From the NCBI GenBank assembly GCA_021787395.1, contig JAJYLZ010000002.1, positions 95,842 through 159,841 of the forward strand: 64,000 nt of DNA, written 5' to 3'. The notes beneath the pieces were generated by a model that saw only the letters and a program-made list of their open reading frames with translations, made no database searches and was not told where the DNA came from. Positions within the stretch are counted from its first letter, which is position 1, and the number at the start of each line of letters is the position of its first letter. Below are positions 34,082-41,718 of this stretch, one piece after another. This DNA is from Chloroflexota bacterium. GTDB taxonomy: Bacteria > Chloroflexota > Limnocylindria > Limnocylindrales > CSP1-4. The translations under genes were made by a program, and so were the position numbers.

Positions 34082-34760
34082 GAACCTCGATGCGACGGCG
34101 CGCCAGGTCGCGACCCACCGGTCCGCCCGGCTGGCGGCAGTGGCCACGCCGATCGTGATCGCGGGCGCCAGCCTCGCGCTGCTGTTCAACCCGTGGTGGG
34201 TCTTCCCGGCCCAGCAGCGGGCGGGCGTGGCGGCCCTGACCGGCTACTCGGACGCCGACGTCGCCAGGATCACCGGGTCTCTGATCGGCGACGTGACGCT
34301 CGGGCCGCCCGACTTCGCCGTCACCGATCAAGGCAGGCCGGTCCTCGATGACGCCGAGCGCGGGCACATGCGCGACGTGTTCGGGGTGCTGCGGGCGTTC
34401 GATCTGATCGTCGCGCTCGCAGCCCTCGCCCTCGTCACGCTGGGCATCCGGTGCCGGGGCGAGGGCTCCTGGTGGCGAGCTGTCGGGCGGGCGGTGCTCG
34501 CGATGGCGGTCGTCGGCGCGGGTGTCGGCATCCTCTTCGCTGCCTTCTTCGACGCGGCGTGGCTCGCCTTCCACGAGGTCTTCTTCCCCGGGGGCAACTA
34601 CCTGTTCGATTCGCGGTCGGAGCGCCTGACCCAGCTCTTCCCTACCGCGTTCTGGATGGATGCGGCCACGACGGTCTTCATCGTGGGCGTCTCGATGTCG
34701 CTCGCGGTGTGGATCGGCACGCGGTACATCGCCTCGAGAATCGAGGGCCATCCCGACTGA
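34077..34760 (+). CDS. DUF1461/TIGR01906-type integral membrane protein
   Basis: 227 residues. TM near 20-42, an extracellular loop with LGPPDFAVTDQGRPVLDDAERGHMRDV, then helices near 103-122, 137-160 and 195-215, with FHEVFFPGGNYLFD before the last. This order (long loop after TM1, HMxDV and F-P-x-G-x-W/Y motifs) is that of the DUF1461 family. Function is unknown. The start is set by GAGG 5 nt upstream. Confidence 0.82.
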   Translation: MRNLDATARQVATHRSARLAAVATPIVIAGASLALLFNPWWVFPAQQRAGVAALTGYSDADVARITGSLIGDVTLGPPDFAVTDQGRPVLDDAERGHMRDVFGVLRAFDLIVALAALALVTLGIRCRGEGSWWRAVGRAVLAMAVVGAGVGILFAAFFDAAWLAFHEVFFPGGNYLFDSRSERLTQLFPTAFWMDAATTVFIVGVSMSLAVWIGTRYIASRIEGHPD

Positions 34761-34782
34761 GGGAGCCTCGAGGGCCGCAAGT

Positions 34783-34808
34783 CTCAGCATGGACTCATGC
34801 TGCGCTCA
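34783..34808 (+). promoter_or_regulatory. Family A repeats with no coding gene directly downstream
   Basis: CTCA 34783, 34794 and 34805, perfect 11-bp steps. The next 150 bp hold no credible reading frame and end in a strong hairpin (34959-34996), after which a second family A block begins. A non-coding transcript is possible. Confidence 0.65.
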
Positions 34809-34834
34809 GCGTGCGCGCCGACGCTCACGACAGC

Positions 34835-34996
34835 CCTTCCCCCCAGGGCGTCAGGTCCCCTGAGCAGTCGTCACGTTGGGCGGCCGGGGCCTGTAGACCC
34901 GGACGTGCCCGGCCTCCCCCCGGGCCGCCGTCCACGCGGCTCCTGCGATGGGCCGCCAAGCGGGCGGGATCCGCCTCGGTGTGGATCCCGCCCGCT
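34835..34996 (+). ncRNA. Possible small RNA between repeat block and hairpin
   Basis: Bounded by a CTCA-repeat promoter block and a 14-bp perfect terminator-like hairpin. Length about 160 nt; start estimated from the usual distance between such repeats and transcription start. Reading frames here have no ribosome binding site or plausible product. Confidence 0.25.
34959..34996 (+). terminator. 14-bp perfect hairpin
   Basis: AGCGGGCGGGATCC pairs perfectly with its partner across a 10-nt loop. It insulates the repeat block at 34783 from the one at 35054. Confidence 0.65.
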
Positions 34997-35053
34997 GACT
35001 ATTCCCCGCCCGCGACGCCCTTGGCGACCGGGCCGCCACTTCCTCATGGATCG

Positions 35054-35079
35054 CTCAGACCGCGCTCATCAGGGATTCA
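35054..35079 (+). promoter_or_regulatory. Family A repeats before the Ig-like/cupredoxin/CcdA operon
   Basis: CTCA 35054, CTCA 35065 and TTCA 35076, exact 11-bp steps, about 66 bp before the small frame at 35145 and 150 bp before the Ig-like protein. Confidence 0.7.
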
Positions 35080-35144
35080 GCCCCGAGCGGTGAACTCCGG
35101 CATGGGCCACCTAGGGCCGGGCATCGCAACAGGAGACGACAGAC

Positions 35145-35231
35145 ATGGCCAGCCCCGCAGTCGCAGCGCTCATGCGCCGGGGGTTCATGTCGTCCTTCGC
35201 ATGCGGTGCTCGCGGCAAGGAGCAGCGCTGA
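35145..35231 (+). CDS. 28-aa frame coupled to the Ig-like gene
   Basis: ATG 35145 has AGGAGA upstream; the frame of 28 residues (MASPAVAALMRRGFM start) ends with a TGA that overlaps the next ATG as TGATG. The next gene's own AAGGAG lies inside it. It may be a leader peptide for translational coupling. No family. Confidence 0.35.
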   Translation: MASPAVAALMRRGFMSSFACGARGKEQR

Positions 35232-35770
35232 TGCGCCGCATCCTGGCCGCCGCGGGCGCGCTGGCCGCCCTCGTGATCCCCCTCGGCATCGTCACCGGGT
35301 ACACCGGGAGCGGCCAGGCATCTGTCCAGGTCGAACCCGCGTCAATCGACGCCGGCGCAACCGTCGTCTTCGCCGGCACCGGTCTGCGGCCCGACAGCGA
35401 CCGCGACCTCGTACTCGCCGGGGACGGCATGGTGATCGACTTCGGGGTTATCAAGACCGACGCCACCGGGACGTTCAGCAAAGAGCTCCACATCCCCGGC
35501 CATGTCCCGAACGGGACCTTCGAACTCCGCGCCGTCGGTGATGAGACGCTGACCGTCCCGCTGCAGATCGCAGGCACCGCCGCGGGGGATGGCGGGGCGA
35601 CGAGCGCCGCCCAGGCCGCCGTCGGACGCTCGACGTCCGGGCTCGAGTCGGCCGCCTTCCTCGGGACGATCCTCGCGCTGGCCGTCGCGGGCGGCCTCGT
35701 GGCGTGGAAGGCCGAGCGGCTCAACCGGACGATCCAGGCCTCCCGGACGCTCCGCGAGACATTGAGGTGA
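35231..35770 (+). CDS. Exported Ig-like protein with C-terminal anchor (paralogue of 8398)
   Basis: 179 residues from ATG 35231 with AAGGAG upstream. Signal peptide (MRRILAAAGALAALVIPLG), beta-rich domain (about 28-115; VQVEPASIDAGATVVFAGTG, KTDATGTFSKELHIPG), linker and one helix (about 137-155), then a basic cytoplasmic tail. The domain and the GDETL motif are shared with the protein at 8398-8907. First clear gene of an operon continuing through 39967. Confidence 0.75.
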   Translation: MRRILAAAGALAALVIPLGIVTGYTGSGQASVQVEPASIDAGATVVFAGTGLRPDSDRDLVLAGDGMVIDFGVIKTDATGTFSKELHIPGHVPNGTFELRAVGDETLTVPLQIAGTAAGDGGATSAAQAAVGRSTSGLESAAFLGTILALAVAGGLVAWKAERLNRTIQASRTLRETLR

Positions 35771-36891
35771 ATGGCGTGCGCGGCGGGACGGGCCCCGGCC
35801 CCGGACACCCGTCGGCCGCCACAACAGGACAGGCGCGCTCGCTGCTGGTTCCGGGAGCGATCGCCTTCGTCCTGATCGCGACCGTCTATATGCCAACCCA
35901 CCCCAGCGGGTCAGCGGGGCAGGCCCTTCTCGGCGCGATCGCGGGCCTGTACGTGGTGGGAATGGCGGTCATCCTGCCCCGCGTTACGCGCGTCCTGATC
36001 CTCGGGGGCCGGCGCGTCGCCGCCGACGCGCCGTTCCTGCGGCCGGGCCTCCTGGCGTCGGGGGCCTCGCCCGCTCGGCGGTTGGTTGCTGTCGCATCCG
36101 GCGCGGTCGTGTCCGGGGCGCTCGCGGTAGCGGCCGCGGCGGCGACCTCCGGCACCGACGTCCGGAGCTACCAGCACGCGATTGGCTCGCTGGCGGTGCT
36201 CGCGAACCTCGGACTCCTGCTCGCCACCATCGTCCCGATGCCCGGACTCGCGGGATGGGAGGCTGTCGAGGCTATCACCGAGGCCAGGTGCTCGAACACC
36301 GACCACCACGCGGCGCACGCGGCGCGGGCGGCCAAGGCGGTGGCCGTCGCCCTCGCCGTCCTGCTCGCCCTGGGCGCGGCCCTGATCGGCGACCCGATGC
36401 TCGCCGCACTGGGGATCCTGGCCGCGGCGACCGTCTGGGCACAGGCGGAGGCAGTCCGACGCATCGACATCGTCGAGCGGTTCTTCGCGAGCCACACGGC
36501 GTCCCAGCTCGCCCACCCCGTGAACGCCGTGCGGCGAGCCGACGAGCAGATCGGCGACCTGACCTCGGATGCTCGGGCCTCGACGTCCCTCGTGGTCGAC
36601 GGCGCCGGGCTCTTCGTGGGCGCCATCGGCCCGCGCCAGATGCGGGCGGCGGCCGCGCGGCCGGCCGCGCGGTGCGGTGACGCGATGGTGCCGGCCAGGA
36701 CGCTCCGGATCGCACAGGCCAACGACGGCGCCGCCGACATCGCCACCGACCTCGAGGTCGCTGGGATCGTGCTGGTCCGCGGCGACCCCAGGTACGGTGC
36801 GGTGGAGGCGGACGATGTGATCGCGCAGATGCGGGCGTGGGCGGACGCCGACGCCCTCGCGACGCGCCAGGCGCACGGCACGGCCGCATGA
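35767..36891 (+). CDS. M50-like membrane protein without zinc motif, with CBS-like C-terminus
   Basis: 374 residues from GTG 35767 (GTGA overlap). Six or so helices in 20-235, with NLGLLLATIVPMPGLAGWEAVEA in the position of the site-2 protease N-x-x-P-x-P-L-D-G motif. The HExxH motif is absent and the D-G is changed, so proteolysis is unlikely. Residues about 260-365 look like a CBS pair (SLVVDGAGLFVGAIGPRQM, VAGIVLVRGDPRYGAVEADDV). It may be a pseudoprotease sensor. The family assignment is from motif order and is moderate. Confidence 0.6.
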   Translation: MNGVRGGTGPGPGHPSAATTGQARSLLVPGAIAFVLIATVYMPTHPSGSAGQALLGAIAGLYVVGMAVILPRVTRVLILGGRRVAADAPFLRPGLLASGASPARRLVAVASGAVVSGALAVAAAAATSGTDVRSYQHAIGSLAVLANLGLLLATIVPMPGLAGWEAVEAITEARCSNTDHHAAHAARAAKAVAVALAVLLALGAALIGDPMLAALGILAAATVWAQAEAVRRIDIVERFFASHTASQLAHPVNAVRRADEQIGDLTSDARASTSLVVDGAGLFVGAIGPRQMRAAAARPAARCGDAMVPARTLRIAQANDGAADIATDLEVAGIVLVRGDPRYGAVEADDVIAQMRAWADADALATRQAHGTAA

Positions 36892-37253
36892 ACGTCCCGG
36901 CCGCGCCTTCCCGCAAGCCCCGGCGCTACGAGGCGGCGTCGTCGGCGCTGGCGCACGCGAGCCGTGCCGCCGGCCAGGCCGCTGGCGTGGCCGAGATGGT
37001 CCGCACAGGCCAGCCGCTCAGCGCCATCGTCCAGCAGCTGCTCGCGGCACAGGGTTCGCTCGACGCCCTGCTCGTCCGCCTCGTCCAGCAGGAGGTCGAC
37101 CGCCAGGTCCTGGCGGAGAACATCCACCCGGACGTGCGTGAGCTGCTGGGCCCAGTCCTCCGCAGAAGCCGAGGTCCCTCGCACCGGACCCGTGCGCCCC
37201 GCAACCCCGCGACACCATCCCATTTCGCCCAGTCCGAGGAAGCCCCAAGATGA
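36888..37253 (+). CDS. CsoR/RcnR-like helical protein lacking metal ligands
   Basis: 121 residues from ATG 36888 (overlap with previous gene). The helical core (GQAAGVAEMVRTGQPLSAIVQQLLAAQGSLDALLVRLVQQEV) follows the CsoR helix pattern, where Cys of the YC-x-DV motif and the His-x3-Cys are expected. None of these Cu ligands is present and no Cys occurs at all. The C-terminal 30 residues are disordered and basic. Possibly an apo-type or oligomer-modifying relative of CsoR; alternative is an unrelated helical protein. Followed at once by the cupredoxin gene. Confidence 0.55.
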   Translation: MNVPAAPSRKPRRYEAASSALAHASRAAGQAAGVAEMVRTGQPLSAIVQQLLAAQGSLDALLVRLVQQEVDRQVLAENIHPDVRELLGPVLRRSRGPSHRTRAPRNPATPSHFAQSEEAPR

Positions 37254-37735
37254 CCAAGCCCAACCGCCCGACCGCCGACCGCCCCCGCCCGCCCATGAAG
37301 GCACGAAATCGCCAGGCTCCCAAGCACCGCGGCCTCCGCACGGTTGTCTTCGGTGCTGTCGCGCTCGTGATCTCGGTCGCCGCACTTGCCTTGGTGGCGA
37401 CGCGCCTCGCGCCCCCCGCGCCCGCAGCGGCCGGCGTCGTCCAGATCCAGGCAAGCATGGGCGGGTTCCAGCCGGCCGCGATGAGTGTGAAGGCAGGCTC
37501 GGCAGTCTCGGTCGAGCTGACCTCGACGGACTCGTCCTTCCACAGCGACGGCGGCGGCTGGCACGAGATGGCGATCGACGAGCTCGGGATCGACTGGAAG
37601 GTCGGGCCCGAGAGCAGCAAGGAGTTCGAGTTCACCGCTCCGTCGACGCCGGGCACCTACACCTGGTTCTGCGGCATCTGCTGCGGCGGCCGGGCGAACC
37701 CGTCGATGCAGGGCAAGCTCACGGTGACGGCATGA
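37250..37735 (+). CDS. Membrane-anchored cupredoxin with CuA-like CGICCGG motif
   Basis: 161 residues: basic cytoplasmic N-terminus, one helix (about 30-53), then a cupredoxin domain to the end. Candidate copper ligands are His in GWHEMAIDE and the loop FCGICCGGRANPSM. The C-x3-C spacing is like CuA of cytochrome oxidase subunit II, but the usual His after the second Cys is absent. A close paralogue lies at 41993 and both are followed at once by a CcdA-like gene, so a copper/thiol relay at the outer face is likely. Confidence 0.82.
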   Translation: MTKPNRPTADRPRPPMKARNRQAPKHRGLRTVVFGAVALVISVAALALVATRLAPPAPAAAGVVQIQASMGGFQPAAMSVKAGSAVSVELTSTDSSFHSDGGGWHEMAIDELGIDWKVGPESSKEFEFTAPSTPGTYTWFCGICCGGRANPSMQGKLTVTA

Positions 37736-38583
37736 CGCGTGCCGCGGCAATCCCGCGGCGGGGCGCCGCAGTCGCGGGGGTTGGCGTCCTGCTGGCGGTG
37801 GCCGCGGCGGCGGTTGCGCTGGCCCAGCCGGCGACCTCGATGGCCGCCCATGACGGCCTGCCGGGCTTGACCGTGCCGGTCATCCTCGGCGCGGGATTCC
37901 TCGACGGCTTCAACCCCTGCGCCTTCGGCGTCCTGATCCTGTTCGCCACCTTCGCGCTTGGTCTGGCGGCACGCGAGTCTGTCGCGTCGGGCAACGGGCA
38001 GGCGACAGCGGCGGCGTCAAGGCGCGTGCTCGGCCTGGGGTCGCTGTTCGTGGCTGGCGTCCTGGTCACCTACTTCCTCCTCGGTCTGGGCATGCTCTCG
38101 GCCATCGTCACGGCGACCAACTTCGGGTCGAGCCACCTGCCGAGCCGCATCGCCGCCCTGATCGCCATCGGGATGGGCATCTGGATGCTGCGCGACGCCC
38201 TGCTGCCTGACGCCCGGCTGCAGCTCGCCGCGCCGCACGCGCTCCACGGCAGGATGCGCTCGTGGGCGCGGACGAGCTCCCCCCTGGCACTGGTGGGCGG
38301 TGGGATACTCATCGGCCTGTGCACCGTCCCGTGCAGCGGCGCTGTGTACCTCTCGGTGGTGGCGCTCCTGGGGGCCGGGGGCAGCGTCGCGGCAGGCCTC
38401 GGCGGGCTGATCCTCTACAACGTCGCCTACATCACGCCGCTGGTCCTGCTCCTGGCGCTGGCCAGCCGCCCGGGGGTCATCCGGACGATCAACCGCTGGC
38501 ACCTCGAGCACGCCGGCGGGACCAAGCTGATGCTCGCCGGCGTCGTCCTCGTCATGGGGTTCGCGATCCTGCTCACCGTCTGA
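37732..38583 (+). CDS. CcdA/DsbD-type membrane thiol transporter (copy 1)
   Basis: 283 residues, ATGA overlap with the cupredoxin. One N-terminal signal helix, then six to seven helices with the two redox cysteines in FNPCAFGVLILF and GLCTVPCSGAVYL. CcdA-type proteins pass electrons from thioredoxin to periplasmic thiol proteins. The linked cupredoxin with a Cys-rich site is a probable client, besides the CcmG-like protein. Paralogue at 42559. Confidence 0.88.
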   Translation: MTRAAAIPRRGAAVAGVGVLLAVAAAAVALAQPATSMAAHDGLPGLTVPVILGAGFLDGFNPCAFGVLILFATFALGLAARESVASGNGQATAAASRRVLGLGSLFVAGVLVTYFLLGLGMLSAIVTATNFGSSHLPSRIAALIAIGMGIWMLRDALLPDARLQLAAPHALHGRMRSWARTSSPLALVGGGILIGLCTVPCSGAVYLSVVALLGAGGSVAAGLGGLILYNVAYITPLVLLLALASRPGVIRTINRWHLEHAGGTKLMLAGVVLVMGFAILLTV

Positions 38584-38596
38584 CACGGAGGCCGAC

Positions 38597-39967
38597 ATGG
38601 ACCTGGCGCTCATGGGTCGCGTTCTCGCCATGCGCGGCGGGTTGCGCCGGCGGGACCGTTGGGACCGGGCGGAACTGGACGCGCATCGCGAGCGGCGGCT
38701 GCGCGAGCTCCGTCGGTTCGCCGTCGAGCGGTCGCCGTTCTACCGCCGGCTCCACGCCGGGCTCGAGGACGCGCCGCTCGAGGCGCTGCCCACGGTGACC
38801 AAGGCCGAGCTCGCGGCCAGCTTCGACGAGGTCGTCACCGACCGCGGGGTCCGGCTTGCCGACGTGGAGGCCCATCTGCGCTCCATGGCCGGCGATGCCC
38901 GGTTCCGCGGCCGCTACCGCGTCGTGTCGACGTCGGGCACGACCGGGGTGCGGGGCGTCTTCCTCTCTGACGCTGCCGAGTGGGCGGCGGTGGTCGGCTC
39001 GTACAACCGCGCGCAGGAGTGGGCCGGCGTCGCGGCCTCGCCGACGCACCGGATGCGGCTCGCGGTCGTGAGCACGACGACGGCTTGGCACCAGTCGGCG
39101 CGCGTCGGCGCGAGCGTCGCAAACCCGCTCGTGCGCACGCTCCGGGTCAACGCCACCGACCCGGTCGCGGACAGTGTGGCGCGGCTCAACGCCTTCCAGC
39201 CCCAGTCGCTGATCGGCTACGCCTCGATGCACCGCCTGCTCGCCGAGGAGCAGCTGGCGGGCCGGCTGCGCATCTCGCCGACCGCGGCGCTGTCCGCGTC
39301 CGAGGTGCTCACGGATGACACGCGCCGCATCGTCGCGCAGGCCTGGGGCCGGCAGCCGTTCAACGTGTACGCGGCCACCGAGCCCGCGGGCATTGCGTCC
39401 GAATGCGAGCAGCACGACGGCCTCCACCTGTACGAGGACCTCGTGATCACCGAGGTCGTCGACGAGGCGAACCGCCGGGTCTCCGTCGGCACCTTCGGGG
39501 CCAAGATCCTGGTCACGGTGCTGTTCAGCCGAACCCAACCGCTGATCCGCTACGAGATGAGCGACAGCGTCCGGCTGGCGTCCCGCCGATGCCCGTGCGG
39601 CCGCCCCTATGCGCTGCTCGACGCGATCCAGGGCCGCCAGGAGGACATCCTTCAGCTGCCCGGGCGCAACGGGGGGCTGGTCGCCGTCCACCCGCTCGTC
39701 TTCCACGATGCCCTCGACCGCGTGCCCGCCGGCGAGTGGCAGGTCGTCCAGGAGGGCGACGCCCTGCGGCTGCTGGTGGCGGGACCGGGCGCGGGCTTCG
39801 ACGGCGCCGCTGTGATGGCGGAGATCCGTACGGCCATCGAGGCAGTTGGAGCGGTTGCGCCCAACGTGACGTTGAGCGAGGTCCCCGCGATCCCGCGCAC
39901 GGCCGCCGGCAAGGCGCCGCTCGTCCGCGCGGATCCAGGCGTCACGCGCCCTGCGCCGCAGCGGTGA
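38597..39967 (+). CDS. PaaK/CapK-like adenylate-forming enzyme
   Basis: 456 residues with CGGAGG upstream. The AMP-binding motif VSTSGTTGVRGVFL lies near residue 115; NVYAATEPAGIASEC is the A5-like motif and LIRYEMSDSVRL follows. A Cys pair RRCPCGRPY near 335 is typical of the PaaK/CapK branch. It would activate a carboxylic acid as an acyl-adenylate and CoA ester; the substrate is unknown. It ends with a 26-bp convergent overlap with the CopD-like gene. The link to copper genes may be incidental. Confidence 0.85.
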   Translation: MDLALMGRVLAMRGGLRRRDRWDRAELDAHRERRLRELRRFAVERSPFYRRLHAGLEDAPLEALPTVTKAELAASFDEVVTDRGVRLADVEAHLRSMAGDARFRGRYRVVSTSGTTGVRGVFLSDAAEWAAVVGSYNRAQEWAGVAASPTHRMRLAVVSTTTAWHQSARVGASVANPLVRTLRVNATDPVADSVARLNAFQPQSLIGYASMHRLLAEEQLAGRLRISPTAALSASEVLTDDTRRIVAQAWGRQPFNVYAATEPAGIASECEQHDGLHLYEDLVITEVVDEANRRVSVGTFGAKILVTVLFSRTQPLIRYEMSDSVRLASRRCPCGRPYALLDAIQGRQEDILQLPGRNGGLVAVHPLVFHDALDRVPAGEWQVVQEGDALRLLVAGPGAGFDGAAVMAEIRTAIEAVGAVAPNVTLSEVPAIPRTAAGKAPLVRADPGVTRPAPQR

Positions 39968-40418
39968 TGAGGAGCACGAGCACCCCGAGCCCAGCCTGAG
40001 CGCGGGCTGTCCAGACGAGACTTGCGCCCGGCGCCGACGGGGAAACCTCTCGCCCCGCCCGGACCAGGAAGCCGTCGAGCGCCGAGCCGACGGCGAGCAT
40101 CCCGACCACCACGAGGTGCTTGACCAGGAGCAGCGCCGCCCAGGCGCCCCGCACTTCACCCAGCCCCTGGTACTGCGACGCCGACGTCTGGAGGGAGATG
40201 CCGGTGGCCAGGAAGGCGCCGACCGACGCGAGCAGGAGCGGCAGCGCGCGTCGCTCGATGGCCGCCAGCAGCTGGCCGACCGGGAGGACGACAGCCCGGC
40301 GATCGCCGGGCGCGCGCGTGACGGCCGGGATCACGACGGCCGCGAGCAGCACGTAGTAGCCGACCAGCACGACCGTCGCTAGCAGGTGCCCCCAGAGCAG
40401 CCACGACGCCAGTGACAT
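39942..40418 (-). CDS. CopD-like membrane protein
   Basis: 158 residues, four helices. His11 in LLWGHLLATVV and His in LLVKHLVVVGML are at the positions of heme/copper-binding His in the CopD/DUF2269 fold. CopD proteins import copper or handle heme at the membrane. Transcribed alone on the minus strand, overlapping the ligase gene tail-to-tail by 26 bp. Confidence 0.78.
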   Translation of the reverse strand: MSLASWLLWGHLLATVVLVGYYVLLAAVVIPAVTRAPGDRRAVVLPVGQLLAAIERRALPLLLASVGAFLATGISLQTSASQYQGLGEVRGAWAALLLVKHLVVVGMLAVGSALDGFLVRAGREVSPSAPGASLVWTARAQAGLGVLVLLITAAAQGA

Positions 40419-40463
40419 CGGGATCCCTCCACGGTTTGGACGCAGAGCTACCGGGCCTACCGA

Positions 40464-41471
40464 TCAGAAGAGCAGGAGGGGGTTGACGAACCGGCCGCCC
40501 ATCTCGATCCGCACGTCCAGGTGCGGCCCCGTCGAATTGCCGGTCGTGCCGACCTCGGCGATCTCCTGGCCGTCGCCGACGCGCTGGCCGACGGACACGA
40601 GCACCCTGCGGCTGTGGTTGTAGGTCGAGATCATGCCGTTCGGGTGGCGCAGGACGACGACGAAGCCGCCCCCGTTGTCCTTCCAGCCGGCCCAGATGAC
40701 GACGCCGGCCGCGACCGCGCGGATGGGGGTGCCGGCCGGAGCGGCGATGTCGATGCCGGGATGGCGGCTCGAGAAGGTCGTGGTGACCTCGCCCCGGACA
40801 GCGAGCGGCCACTGGTGGCCCGACGCCCTCGGAACCACGACTGGCTTCGGGACCCGCGTGGGCGCGGGCTTGGGGGCTGCCTTGGGCCTGGCGGTTGCGG
40901 CCTTGGCGGTGCGGCCGCCCGGCACGAGGACCTTCGATCCGATCCTCACGCTGGCCGGATCCACCGCGGGGTTCCACCGGACGACGGTGGCGAGGGGCAC
41001 GCCGTGCATGACCGCGATGGTCCACAGGCTGTCGCCCGGGCGTACGACGTGCGTGGGTCCCGGGGGCGGCGCGTCGGCTGGGGCCACGGGCGTTGGCGTG
41101 GCCGTCGGCTGCCCAAGCGCCGGCGCGGCGGACGGAATGGCAGTGGGGTCGGGTGTCGCGCCTGCTGAGCCGACCGCAGGGACGACGGCGACGGCGTCGA
41201 CTGTCGGGACGGTCGGGATGCCCAGAACACCAAGGGCCAACGAGGGAGCCGCCGACGTCGGCGCATCCTGGCCCGACGGCGTTGCCTCCACGTCCATCCG
41301 TGGCGCCGCGACGACCTGTCGGAACGCCTCCGGGGGGAGCGCGCTACTCGATGACGGCGCCCGTCCGGCCACCGCGCTCAGCGACCAGATCGCCCCGACA
41401 GCCCCGAGGAGCGCGGCCGCGGCCAGCTGTCGTCGGCGCGCGCGGGCGCGCACGGGGTGTGCCTGTCGCAT
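40464..41471 (-). CDS. LysM-M23 peptidase-like protein with altered zinc site
   Basis: 335 residues: signal/anchor (about 15-37), a long Ala/Pro/Thr-rich linker, a LysM domain (about 145-190; HVVRPGDSLWTIAVMHG) and an M23 domain from about 225. The first motif HPGIDIA is intact, but the HxH motif is HLD (GPHLDVRIE), losing the third zinc ligand. This suggests a non-catalytic EnvC/NlpD-like activator or an altered metal site. Upstream family A block at 41558-41583 on the same strand. Confidence 0.86.
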   Translation of the reverse strand: MRQAHPVRARARRRQLAAAALLGAVGAIWSLSAVAGRAPSSSSALPPEAFRQVVAAPRMDVEATPSGQDAPTSAAPSLALGVLGIPTVPTVDAVAVVPAVGSAGATPDPTAIPSAAPALGQPTATPTPVAPADAPPPGPTHVVRPGDSLWTIAVMHGVPLATVVRWNPAVDPASVRIGSKVLVPGGRTAKAATARPKAAPKPAPTRVPKPVVVPRASGHQWPLAVRGEVTTTFSSRHPGIDIAAPAGTPIRAVAAGVVIWAGWKDNGGGFVVVLRHPNGMISTYNHSRRVLVSVGQRVGDGQEIAEVGTTGNSTGPHLDVRIEMGGRFVNPLLLF

Positions 41472-41557
41472 CTACCACCTCGCTGTGTTCGACGCCCACC
41501 GCCGGACACAGTCAACGGACGCTGCGGCTCGGGCCTGCCGATCCTCGCGCCGACTCC

Positions 41558-41583
41558 TGAGCGCAAGGTGAAACAGGGGTGAG
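41558..41583 (-). promoter_or_regulatory. Family A repeats before LysM-M23 gene
   Basis: On the minus strand CTCA at 41583, TTCA at 41572 and CTCA at 41561, exact 11-bp steps. Lies 12 bp from a family B block facing the other way. Confidence 0.7.
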
Positions 41584-41594
41584 AGTGGCGGTCC

Positions 41595-41632
41595 TTGGCC
41601 TCGCGTTGACCGACTCTTGACCAACGCTTGCC
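41595..41632 (+). promoter_or_regulatory. Family B 11-bp repeats before SHOCT-cupredoxin operon
   Basis: TTGGC 41595, TTGAC 41606, TTGAC 41617 and TTGCC 41628, four 11-bp steps. The stretch from 41606 to the CCATGG at 41640 closely matches 46898-46937. Gene start is 41719. Confidence 0.72.
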
Positions 41633-41718
41633 CGTCCCTCCATGGCTTTCCGGCTCGGGACGCACGATGCTCGGCTTCACTCCCGGCGGTCCACCGACCG
41701 GAGACACGGAGGCTCGGC

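Noticed and set aside
34797-35093. 98-codon frame after the repeat block at 34783
   Set aside because: No ribosome binding site, Pro/Arg-rich with no fold, and the 14-bp hairpin lies inside it.
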